Shown: one piece after another, positions 41,750 to 49,257 of the stretch | Numbering within the stretch: the first letter of the stretch is position 1 | How the letters are laid out: each line of letters opens with the position of its first letter | Virus record (IMG/VR): IMGVR_UViG_3300005533_000009 | Coordinates: 1 to 64,000 of that record | Strand: one strand, 5' to 3' | From: a virus | Length of the DNA stretch: 64,000 bases | Program-made: the position numbers and the translations under genes | Notes under the pieces: generated by a model | What the model saw: the letters and a program-made list of their open reading frames with translations, nothing else | Told to the model about the DNA's origin: nothing | Databases searched by the model: none

Positions 41750-42677
41750 AAAAGTGCTTGTTACAGGTGGTTCAGGATTTCTAGGATCACATGTAGTGGA
41801 AGAGCTTTATAAAGCAGAATGCGGAGAAGTAATTCGTTCCAGTAGTCATTACTGTGATTTAGTAAAACCTAAAGAAGTAGATTTGTACCTAGGATGGTTA
41901 AAGCCTGATGTAATCATACATCTTGCAGCTACTTGTGGTGGTATTGGAGCTAATCAAGCTGAACCCGGAAGATTCTTTTATGAGAATTTGATGATGGGCG
42001 TTAACTTGATGGAAACTTCACGCAAGCTGGGAATAAGTAAGTTTGTGCAGGTAGGAACGGTTTGCTCTTACCCTAAGTTTTGCCCTACACCTTTTAAAGA
42101 AGAGGACTTGTGGAATGGTTATCCCGAGGAAACGAATGCGCCCTACGGCATTGCGAAGAAAGCATTGCTTACCATGGCGCAAGCCTACCGTCAACAATAC
42201 GGATTCAACGCCATCTACCTCATTCCGGTTAACCTATATGGGCCAAGAGATAATTTCGACCCACAAACGTCTCACGTAATTCCGGCTATGATAAAGAAAT
42301 GTGTTGATGCACGTAACGAAGGAAGAAACACAGTAGAAGTTTGGGGTACTGGTAAAGCTAGCCGAGAATTTCTATATGTAAGAGATGCGGCGGTTGGTAT
42401 AGTAAAAGCTACAGTGCAGTATGATAGACCAGAGCCTGTTAATCTTGGCACAGGAGAAATGACTCCTCTGAGCAATCTTTATCATATAATTGCTTCATTA
42501 GTAGGTTTTAACGGAACGTTTAATTATGTGGGTGGTCCTGATGGTCAACCGCAAAGACAATTAGACACTTCAAAAGCTCTAAGAGAATTTGAGTTTGAAG
42601 CATTTACTCCTCTATGGAAGGGTTTGGACGAAACTATAAAGTGGTATGAAGATACTTATATCAATAAGCTCGTGTGA
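41730..42677 (+). CDS. fcl: GDP-L-fucose synthase
   Basis: 315 residues. Short-chain dehydrogenase-type epimerase/reductase: [43 protein letters not shown], and the catalytic [11 protein letters not shown] (Tyr-x3-Lys). Converts the Gmd product into GDP-L-fucose. Adjacent to gmd, as in bacterial fucose loci. A GACTCAG heptamer lies in the first codons. Confidence 0.92.
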   Translation: MAGLRDKKVLVTGGSGFLGSHVVEELYKAECGEVIRSSSHYCDLVKPKEVDLYLGWLKPDVIIHLAATCGGIGANQAEPGRFFYENLMMGVNLMETSRKLGISKFVQVGTVCSYPKFCPTPFKEEDLWNGYPEETNAPYGIAKKALLTMAQAYRQQYGFNAIYLIPVNLYGPRDNFDPQTSHVIPAMIKKCVDARNEGRNTVEVWGTGKASREFLYVRDAAVGIVKATVQYDRPEPVNLGTGEMTPLSNLYHIIASLVGFNGTFNYVGGPDGQPQRQLDTSKALREFEFEAFTPLWKGLDETIKWYEDTYINKLV

Positions 42678-43278
42678 AATATTTGAAAAATCAGGACTAA
42701 ATGATCCTTTGCGAGAAACTTGGTTACCTGATGCAGTTAAACTGGGCATGGATTATAAGTTCTTTCATGGAGCAGGCTCTACAGAAAAAGAAGATGTAGT
42801 TGTTCTGCCAGTAGATGATTCTTTAGGTGGATTGACCGAGAAGGCCAAAGCAAAGGCGAAATGGATGGTGGATAATGGCTATGATTATGCTTTTTCATGT
42901 TTCCCCGATACTTACGCTTGTGCTATTCGCCTCTATAATAGCGATTACGCTAAGTATGACTACTACGGTCGCATACATCAGCACGTTGGCGGTCCTCCGT
43001 ATTGCCAAGGCGGTCCCGGTTATTTTCTCAGTCGTAAAGCGTGCGAAAGAATTTATCAAAATCCGACTAGCTACTTAAATGATGACTGTTGGATTGGTGA
43101 CGTTTTAAATGTACCAGATATAAAAAGAGGACACTCAGACGACTTCACATATGTCGGTCCCGGCCCTCTAGTTGGGAACACTTCTATTACAAATCATCTT
43201 TCTACTCAGCCGGGAGGATTTACTCCCGAGGGGATGAGGGCAGAGCACCAAAGATGGCTAGGATCGTATGATTATTGA
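42646..43278 (+). CDS. Glycosyltransferase, GT31-like paralogue
   Basis: 210 residues. Begins [15 protein letters not shown] and keeps the RETWLPDA...YKFFHGAG opening of the paralogues at 36709 and 46899, but the central acidic triad is replaced by SCFPDTY. It may use a different donor or be less active. Overlaps fcl by 32 nt and the GIY-YIG gene by 11 nt. Confidence 0.55.
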   Translation: MKILISISSCEIFEKSGLNDPLRETWLPDAVKLGMDYKFFHGAGSTEKEDVVVLPVDDSLGGLTEKAKAKAKWMVDNGYDYAFSCFPDTYACAIRLYNSDYAKYDYYGRIHQHVGGPPYCQGGPGYFLSRKACERIYQNPTSYLNDDCWIGDVLNVPDIKRGHSDDFTYVGPGPLVGNTSITNHLSTQPGGFTPEGMRAEHQRWLGSYDY

Positions 43279-43813
43279 TGCTTTTTACACATATTTGTGG
43301 CTGAGAGAAGATGGTACTCCTTACTACGTAGGAAAAGGTAAGGGAAATAGGGCATACTGGCGCAGACCTTCAGAAAAACTACAGCCTCCCACCAAAGACC
43401 GTATCATTGTGCAGGAATGGCCTTCCGAAGAAGACGCATTTGCTGCCGAAAAGTTTTTGATTGAGTACTATGGAAGAAAAGACCAGAAACTAGGGTTATT
43501 GGTAAATTTCACTGACGGTGGAGACGGAGCTTCCGGTGCAGTTCGCACAGAAGAATTTAAAAAGAAATTAAGAGAAGCCAACGTAGGAAAACAGATACCT
43601 GAAGAAGCAAAAGAGAAAATGCGTCAGGCCAAGATTGGTATTAAACACACCGAAACTTGGAAAGAAAACCACCGTAAGATGATGATGGGTAGAAAACACT
43701 CTTCAGAGACTAGAAAAAAGATGTCCCAATGGCAAATTGGCAAAAAGCTTAGCGAAGAAACTAAGCAGAAAATAAGAGAGGCTGCATTACGCAGATTTAA
43801 TAATGGTAATTGA
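43268..43813 (+). CDS. GIY-YIG homing endonuclease with NUMOD3 repeats
   Basis: 181 residues. Core YTYLWLREDGTPYYVGKG, then at least three NUMOD3-type DNA-binding repeats (KLREANVGKQ, HRKMMMGRKHS, KKMSQWQIGKKLSEET). Its opening MIIDAF mimics the MVIDAF opening of the next gene, as if insertion duplicated that gene start. Confidence 0.92.
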   Translation: MIIDAFYTYLWLREDGTPYYVGKGKGNRAYWRRPSEKLQPPTKDRIIVQEWPSEEDAFAAEKFLIEYYGRKDQKLGLLVNFTDGGDGASGAVRTEEFKKKLREANVGKQIPEEAKEKMRQAKIGIKHTETWKENHRKMMMGRKHSSETRKKMSQWQIGKKLSEETKQKIREAALRRFNNGN

Positions 43814-44708
43814 TGCCTTTCCTTTTTGTGACGAACTTGATATGTTAGAGCTTCGTTTGGGGCAGATGGATGAAGTTGTAGATCATTTTGTAATGATTGA
43901 AGTAGAACGAACCTATAAAGGTGATCCTAAGCCCCTTTATTACACTCAGAATAAAGAACGATTTGCTAAATGGAACCATAAGATTCATTGCATCACCCCT
44001 TATTTAGGAATGGCAGGGTCTTGGGAATTCGAGGTTATACAACGAAATGCACTCTTGGACACAATCAAAGCCCTTACCCCAGCCCTCGGGGACACCATTA
44101 CGTTTTCAGATTGCGATGAGATACCCAACCCAGACGTGGTTAGAGTTCATACACCCATATTGGGTCTTAGAAACCTCAGACAGTATACATACTGGTATAA
44201 CTATAACCGACTCTTCAACTATGGCGGCAGGGCTTGGTCAAGAGCTAGAATAGGCACTATAAAGGAAATGTATGAACGAGGGCCAATGCACTTCAGGGGT
44301 GGTCCGCAAGATGACTTGGACCCAAACTTCCCTTCAATTGATAATGGAGGATGGCATGGTACGTACTTTGGTTCTTCCATTGAGCGAATCAGAAGAAAAG
44401 TACATTCGTTCTCTCATGACGACCTTGTACCCTTCATTGACTCAAGAACAGACAAACAGATAGCAGAGGATATTCACAATGGGATTTGTATTTATCATTT
44501 GCAGGGAGTTCCACAAGCTGAAGTGGTGGATACAAATGATCCTGTTCGTGTTCCTCCGTATTTTAGACAGAATCTATCTCGTTTCGAGCTATTCACAGAT
44601 AATTTTTTTGTTAATAAGTATCGTCATTTATTTGATAATCCAGAAACAGGAAAAATCACTTCAGTTACAGAACCAGTAAAACCAAGACACTTTAGACCAT
44701 TAGGATAA
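43803..44708 (+). CDS. Family 17 glycosyltransferase (beta-1,4-GlcNAc-transferase-like)
   Basis: 301 residues. IDAFPFCDELDMLELRLG at the N-terminus, VDHFVMIEVERTYKGDPKPL, and FSDCDEIPNPDVV (DxD region ~100-112) are hallmarks of family 17. The last residues lie before a GACTCAG motif at the next start. Probable sugar addition to a growing glycan. Confidence 0.82.
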   Translation: MVIDAFPFCDELDMLELRLGQMDEVVDHFVMIEVERTYKGDPKPLYYTQNKERFAKWNHKIHCITPYLGMAGSWEFEVIQRNALLDTIKALTPALGDTITFSDCDEIPNPDVVRVHTPILGLRNLRQYTYWYNYNRLFNYGGRAWSRARIGTIKEMYERGPMHFRGGPQDDLDPNFPSIDNGGWHGTYFGSSIERIRRKVHSFSHDDLVPFIDSRTDKQIAEDIHNGICIYHLQGVPQAEVVDTNDPVRVPPYFRQNLSRFELFTDNFFVNKYRHLFDNPETGKITSVTEPVKPRHFRPLG

Positions 44709-44716
44709 CGACTCAG

Positions 44717-46039
44717 ATGTATGATGCTCAGAGAATCAATTTAATAAACTCCTTATCGGAAGACCTTTCGCCTTACGTTCCGTTTACCAAAGAATTTATA
44801 CCGGGACAAACCCAAGTATTGTACTCTGGGCCTTATTGGAATCAAAAAGAATTCCAGATGGCTATGCAAGCCCTGTTGATGGGTAAATGGATAACCTCTG
44901 GAGAATATGTAGCTCGATTCCAAAACGTATTTGCTCAGTATTTTGGAGTTAAATACGCTCACATGGTTAATTCAGGAAGTTCTGCTAACCTCGTAATGAT
45001 TGCAGCCCTGAAGAAGCATTTCAACTGGCAAGATGGAGATGAGGTCATTGTTTCTCCGGTAGGGTTCCCTACAACGATTGCTCCTTTGATGCAGCATGGG
45101 CTGAAGCCTGTATTTGCTGATATCGAGTTAAACACTCTCAACTTCAACTTAGATCAAGTAGAAGCCAAGATAACACCCAAAACAAAAGCCATTATAGTCT
45201 CCCCTGTATTGGGTAATCCGCCCGATATGGATAGACTAAAGAGTATGGCAGAATACCATGGCATAAAGCTAATTGGAGATAATTGTGACAGTATCGGAAC
45301 CAGATGGAATACACAGCATATTAACAAATACTATTTTTGCTGGTCATCATCTTTCTATCCCGCCCACCACATATCAACTGGAGAAGGTGGAATGGTCTGC
45401 TGTGACGATAAAAGGTTCATTGATGAAGTCAGAAGTATTTCATGGTGGGGACGTGATTGCTACTGCGTGGGTGCCGCTAACCTGTTATCCTGTGGAACCT
45501 GCGGAAAACGATTTGATAAATGGCTAGAGAATGAAGACGCTGTTATCGACCATAAGTACGTATTTACCAACGTTGGTTATAATTTAAAGCCTCTGGATTT
45601 GCAGGGGGCCATCGGTCTAGCTCAGATGGAAAAAATGCCAGATATTGAGCGTAGACGTAGAGAGTATAAGACTAAGATTTCACAATTTTTTGCTGCTGAT
45701 TTACCTGTTTCTACTTATGTTCGCATGGTAGAGACGTTACCACAAGCCGATCCTTGCTGGTTTGGTGTGCCTATATATTGCCACGAACAAGTAAGAAAAG
45801 AACGCTTTGTTGCTTTCCTAGAGGAAAACAAGATTCAGACCAGAAGTTATTTTGCTGGAAACATCTTAAAGCATCCGGCGTATAAACATCTAGACGACGC
45901 TGCTAAATATCCCAATGCGAATTTGGCGCTTACCAACGTGCTATTCATTGGGTGTGCTCCCCACTATACTCCAGAAATCATCAAGTATATCGGAGAGAAA
46001 GTTAAGATGTGGGCAGAGTTGGAGGCTAAACGTGGATGA
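44717..46039 (+). CDS. rfbH: RfbH-type NDP-4-keto-6-deoxyhexose 3-dehydrase
   Basis: 440 residues of the aspartate aminotransferase fold. The usual PLP lysine is replaced by histidine in SFYPAHHISTGEGG (H218), as in E1/RfbH and ColD, which use PMP to remove the 3-hydroxyl. WWGRDCYC...CGTCGKRF supplies a cysteine set like the [2Fe-2S] ligands of RfbH, and KYVFTNVGYNLKPLDLQGAIGLAQ matches its C-terminal domain. This is a step to 3,6-dideoxyhexoses. Not an aminotransferase. Confidence 0.82.
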   Translation: MYDAQRINLINSLSEDLSPYVPFTKEFIPGQTQVLYSGPYWNQKEFQMAMQALLMGKWITSGEYVARFQNVFAQYFGVKYAHMVNSGSSANLVMIAALKKHFNWQDGDEVIVSPVGFPTTIAPLMQHGLKPVFADIELNTLNFNLDQVEAKITPKTKAIIVSPVLGNPPDMDRLKSMAEYHGIKLIGDNCDSIGTRWNTQHINKYYFCWSSSFYPAHHISTGEGGMVCCDDKRFIDEVRSISWWGRDCYCVGAANLLSCGTCGKRFDKWLENEDAVIDHKYVFTNVGYNLKPLDLQGAIGLAQMEKMPDIERRRREYKTKISQFFAADLPVSTYVRMVETLPQADPCWFGVPIYCHEQVRKERFVAFLEENKIQTRSYFAGNILKHPAYKHLDDAAKYPNANLALTNVLFIGCAPHYTPEIIKYIGEKVKMWAELEAKRG

Positions 46040-46896
46040 CAAATCTAACAGTACTTGGTGGAAGAGGGTTTGTAGGTAGTACATATGTAAAAAAGTACTA
46101 TGATCAAGCCGTTGGAAACATAGTAAGTATAAACGAACGAAATGATTTGAACGTGTACAGCAAGGACGTGTTGTATTTCATTAGCACTGTTCATAACTAC
46201 AACGTTTTTGATAATCCAACATTAGACATAGAAACAAACCTTATAATACTTGTAAAAGTGCTGGAGAACTGGAGAAAGCACCCAGATTCAAAAGATGGTG
46301 TGTTTAACTTTATAAGTTCATGGTTTGTATATGGTAAGCAAGAACATCCCCATGGAGTGAAAGAGGACGCAATTTGCGACCCCAAAGGTTTTTACTCTAT
46401 AACCAAGCGTTGTGCTGAACAACTCCTAATATCTTACTGCTCTACTCACAATCTTAAGTACAGAATATTGAGATTAGGTAATGTGATTGGTGAGGGAGAC
46501 AAAAAAGTTTCGGCTAGAAAGAACGCTCTTCAATACATGGTTAATCATATATTAGAAGGTAAGCCTGTCGAAGTGTATGGAGACGGTCACTTTCATCGAG
46601 ACTTTATACACGTAGAAGACTGCGTAACCGCGATAGATTTAGTGATAAATAAAGGGAATGTAAACAGTATTTATAACATAGGAAATGGCAAGATGTGGGA
46701 TTTTATTACCATACTTTCCTACGTTAAAATCATGTCAAATTCTGGCAGTAAGATAGAGCACGTAGAACCAAAAGAATTTCATAAGGCTGTACAGATACCA
46801 AGCTTTTACATGGATGTGTCTAAGCTAAAAGCACTAGGTTTTGAACCAAAGTACAAGTATGCCAAACTGTACGCCACTTTACTCAGAGAGGATTAG
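46036..46896 (+). CDS. NAD-dependent sugar epimerase/reductase
   Basis: 286 residues. VLGGRGFVGSTYVKKY cofactor loop, SSWFVYGKQ, the YSITKRCAEQLL catalytic Tyr-x3-Lys and FHRDFIHVEDCVTAIDL. Immediately after rfbH (4-nt overlap), so it may be the C4 reductase that completes a 3,6-dideoxyhexose (abequose/paratose synthase-like). The product cannot be told from the sequence. Confidence 0.75.
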   Translation: MTNLTVLGGRGFVGSTYVKKYYDQAVGNIVSINERNDLNVYSKDVLYFISTVHNYNVFDNPTLDIETNLIILVKVLENWRKHPDSKDGVFNFISSWFVYGKQEHPHGVKEDAICDPKGFYSITKRCAEQLLISYCSTHNLKYRILRLGNVIGEGDKKVSARKNALQYMVNHILEGKPVEVYGDGHFHRDFIHVEDCVTAIDLVINKGNVNSIYNIGNGKMWDFITILSYVKIMSNSGSKIEHVEPKEFHKAVQIPSFYMDVSKLKALGFEPKYKYAKLYATLLRED

Positions 46897-46898
46897 CG

Positions 46899-47636
46899 TT
46901 GCGTACTTTGATAGCAGTAGTGTCTGCTCGTCATCGCAGTGAATGGAGAAAAGCTATAAGAGAAACTTGGTTGCCATTAGTACCGATAACCAAGGCTGAA
47001 GTTAAGTTCTTTGTAGGCTCTGGGGATTCTCCCATAGAACCTGATGTTGTAGAACTTGATTGTGATGATTCTTACCAAGGGCTTCCAGAGAAGATACGGG
47101 AGATAACCCGATGGGCGCTTAAGAATCAGTTTGACTATATGCTCAAATGTGATGATGACGTTATATTAAGGCCGGAAGGCATTCTTTACAGTGGTTACGA
47201 AAACCACCTTTACTCAGGCAAGACTAACAGATATCCCACCACAGAACAGCCCTTTCCTGTAACCGTGGGATTCAACTATTGGCTACACAAAGATGCCATG
47301 AAGTTAGTGTCTGAGCATGAATTACCTCCCGAGTTAGGGCCGGGAGTGAAAGACAACGATGATGAGAAGTGGGTAGCAGGAATAATGCACGACCATGGCA
47401 TTAAGCTACATCACGACCATCGTTATGAGATTTATGGTGGGGAATTACCTGAAAAGGAACCCACTATATTGTACCGTCCTTTACGTCCACCGAAAGTCAA
47501 TTCTGAACAAAATCGGGAAGCGTTTAGCTGGACAATTTTTTTGGAAGCAAACAGCGGTAATGGAATACCTTTAGATATAAAGATAAAAGAATTCTACAAG
47601 GTGTTTAATAAACTTTATAATAATCCCCAAGCTTAG
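46899..47636 (+). CDS. GT31-like glycosyltransferase
   Basis: 245 residues, TTG start after AGAGAGGAT. TLIAVVSARHRSEWRKAIRE, SYQGLPEKIREI and MLKCDDDVILRPEGIL closely parallel the gene at 36709. Stop codon sits in the hairpin 1 loop of the next HEG leader. Confidence 0.7.
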   Translation: MRTLIAVVSARHRSEWRKAIRETWLPLVPITKAEVKFFVGSGDSPIEPDVVELDCDDSYQGLPEKIREITRWALKNQFDYMLKCDDDVILRPEGILYSGYENHLYSGKTNRYPTTEQPFPVTVGFNYWLHKDAMKLVSEHELPPELGPGVKDNDDEKWVAGIMHDHGIKLHHDHRYEIYGGELPEKEPTILYRPLRPPKVNSEQNREAFSWTIFLEANSGNGIPLDIKIKEFYKVFNKLYNNPQA

Positions 47637-47692
47637 CGGCTTGGTGTTAGGGAGAGGTAGTGCTGACACATTATCTCTCCCGCCTTTGTCAG
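47627..47692 (+). promoter_or_regulatory. HEG leader pseudoknot, copy 6
   Basis: Hairpin 1 CCAAGC (47627-47632)/GCTTGG (47639-47644), loop TTAGCG. Hairpin 2 is 13 bp (47650-47662/47669-47681) with loop CTGACA. TGTCAG at 47687-47692 complements the loop and precedes AAGGAA. Confidence 0.85.
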
Positions 47693-47701
47693 AAGGAACA
47701 T

Positions 47702-48178
47702 ATGAATCAAAATTACAATAAAACCCATTGTATTAGAAAGCATGAATTTACTGAAGAGAATACTTACGTATTTCCCAACGGTAAGCGTGCATGTAAAACT
47801 TGTAGGTTACTGTGGTATAAAAAGCACAGAGACGGTAACAAGGAAAAGCGTGCTATAAGCAAAAAGAAATGGGATAATAACAATAAAACCCACACAAGAG
47901 AGTATCAACGAACAATAGAAAGAAAAAGAGTAGGTTGGACTAAAGAACTGTGGGATAGCACATTAAAAGAACAGAAAAGACGATGTGCTATTTGTAAACA
48001 ATATCTAGAGTTGGAAGGTAAGGGTAAGAGAAGCGCAACAGCGGATCATATCCATGTCAATCCTCCGATTCCTAGAGGTATTTTGTGTAGCCATTGTAAT
48101 ATGGGGTTGGGACTGTTTAAAGACAATCCCGCCATTTTAATAGAGGCAGCAAAATACGTCGAAAGACACAAACCGTAA
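47702..48178 (+). CDS. Endonuclease VII-type homing endonuclease
   Basis: 158 residues from ATG 47702. An N-terminal THC...KHEFTEENTYV...CKTC zinc module, then RCAICKQYL, SATADHIHVNPPIPRGILC and SHCNMGLGLFKDNP. Close relative of the HEG at 48721 one gene away, so a recent duplication or transposition is likely. Confidence 0.92.
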   Translation: MNQNYNKTHCIRKHEFTEENTYVFPNGKRACKTCRLLWYKKHRDGNKEKRAISKKKWDNNNKTHTREYQRTIERKRVGWTKELWDSTLKEQKRRCAICKQYLELEGKGKRSATADHIHVNPPIPRGILCSHCNMGLGLFKDNPAILIEAAKYVERHKP

Positions 48179-48227
48179 TTTAATTTACAGTATCCGGGGC
48201 AACATCTAGCCGGGGAAAGGAAAAACA

Positions 48228-48626
48228 ATGGCTTCAAATTTACCTTCAGTTACGTTTGCTGATTTATTTCCAACAGGCGTATCCATGGACTCTAAGACCA
48301 TTACCATGTGGCAACAGCTACAAATTGGTGCTGGAGTTTATGCAGTAGGTGGAATTCCTGCTGGAGTACAGAATTTGGCTGGACTTAAGACAATTGATTT
48401 CAGCACCTTCCTACAATCAACTGTAGTTAGCGAACTGACTGTACCTGCAACTGGAAGTACATATATTTATCGTTATGTACCTTCCACTGATAAATTGCAG
48501 ATTTTCCAGCAAACACTGTCAAATGGATCACAAACAGCATTTACGGAACTAACCGCATCTGCCGTGATTCCATCCGGTGTTCTGAACGACACAATAGTCG
48601 GTGAGTTTATCTTCAACAGATTGTAA
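48228..48626 (+). CDS. Beta-rich virion protein (132 aa)
   Basis: Starts ATG 48228 after AAAGGAAAA. Strand-forming Val/Thr/Ser sequence, FADLFPTGVSMDSKTITMWQ near the N-terminus. Flanked on both sides by HEGs. It may be a tail component. No family recognised. Confidence 0.6.
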   Translation: MASNLPSVTFADLFPTGVSMDSKTITMWQQLQIGAGVYAVGGIPAGVQNLAGLKTIDFSTFLQSTVVSELTVPATGSTYIYRYVPSTDKLQIFQQTLSNGSQTAFTELTASAVIPSGVLNDTIVGEFIFNRL

Positions 48627-48643
48627 GTTATAGAAAACAAAGA

Positions 48644-48711
48644 ACTTAGGAGTAATTACCCTGAGTAGAGTTGGGCGGTACTCATAATGCCGCCCTTCTC
48701 GCCTTTATGAG
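48644..48711 (+). promoter_or_regulatory. HEG leader pseudoknot, copy 7
   Basis: Hairpin 1 ACTTAGG (48644-48650)/CCTGAGT (48660-48666), loop AGTAATTAC. Hairpin 2 is 8 bp (48673-48680/48688-48695) with loop CTCATAA. TTATGAG at 48705-48711 complements it, next to GAGAGGA. Confidence 0.85.
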
Positions 48712-48720
48712 AGGAATTTT

Positions 48721-49206
48721 ATGGGAAGAACAAGACAAACACATTGCAAGAGAGGGCATGAATTTACGGAAGAGAATACTTATGTAGCTCCTCCTAATAA
48801 ACAGCATCCCTATGGATTAAAGCAATGTAGAATATGTCGTACATTAAGAAATCAGAAACGAAGAGAAGACCCTGTTGAGCGTGCTAAGATTAATGCTCGT
48901 AGCATTCAGTGGGCTTTAGATAATCCTGAAATAGTAAGAAAGCGCAGTAGAGAACATACGTGGAAAGAATCAGGTTGGTTACCTGAGATGATTGAAGACA
49001 AGTTAAAAGAGCAAGATAATAAATGCGCTATCTGTCTTAAGAAGTTTACTGAAGAAGATGGTCCTCATGCCGACCATGCTCATACTACACCTCCTAAACC
49101 AAGAGGTTTATTATGTGGAAAATGCAATAGAGGTATAGGCATGTTTAACGACAACCCTTTGCTTTTGCAATGGGCATCTCAATACATCTTGAAATACTCA
49201 AGCTAG
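48721..49206 (+). CDS. Endonuclease VII-type homing endonuclease
   Basis: 161 residues. Same architecture as the HEG at 47702: THCKRGHEFTEENTYV zinc module, then KCAICLKKF, HADHAHTTPPKPRGLLC and GKCNRGIGMFNDNP. The spacing of zinc ligands differs through a KQHPYGL insert. Confidence 0.92.
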   Translation: MGRTRQTHCKRGHEFTEENTYVAPPNKQHPYGLKQCRICRTLRNQKRREDPVERAKINARSIQWALDNPEIVRKRSREHTWKESGWLPEMIEDKLKEQDNKCAICLKKFTEEDGPHADHAHTTPPKPRGLLCGKCNRGIGMFNDNPLLLQWASQYILKYSS

Positions 49207-49257
49207 AAGGTTTCGTCACCGAAGTCGTGACCTTCTTTATAAATATAGGAGGTTACT

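Noticed and set aside
44717-46039. DegT-type PLP aminotransferase
   Set aside because: The active-site lysine is a histidine and the cysteine cluster matches RfbH, so a dehydrase is more likely.
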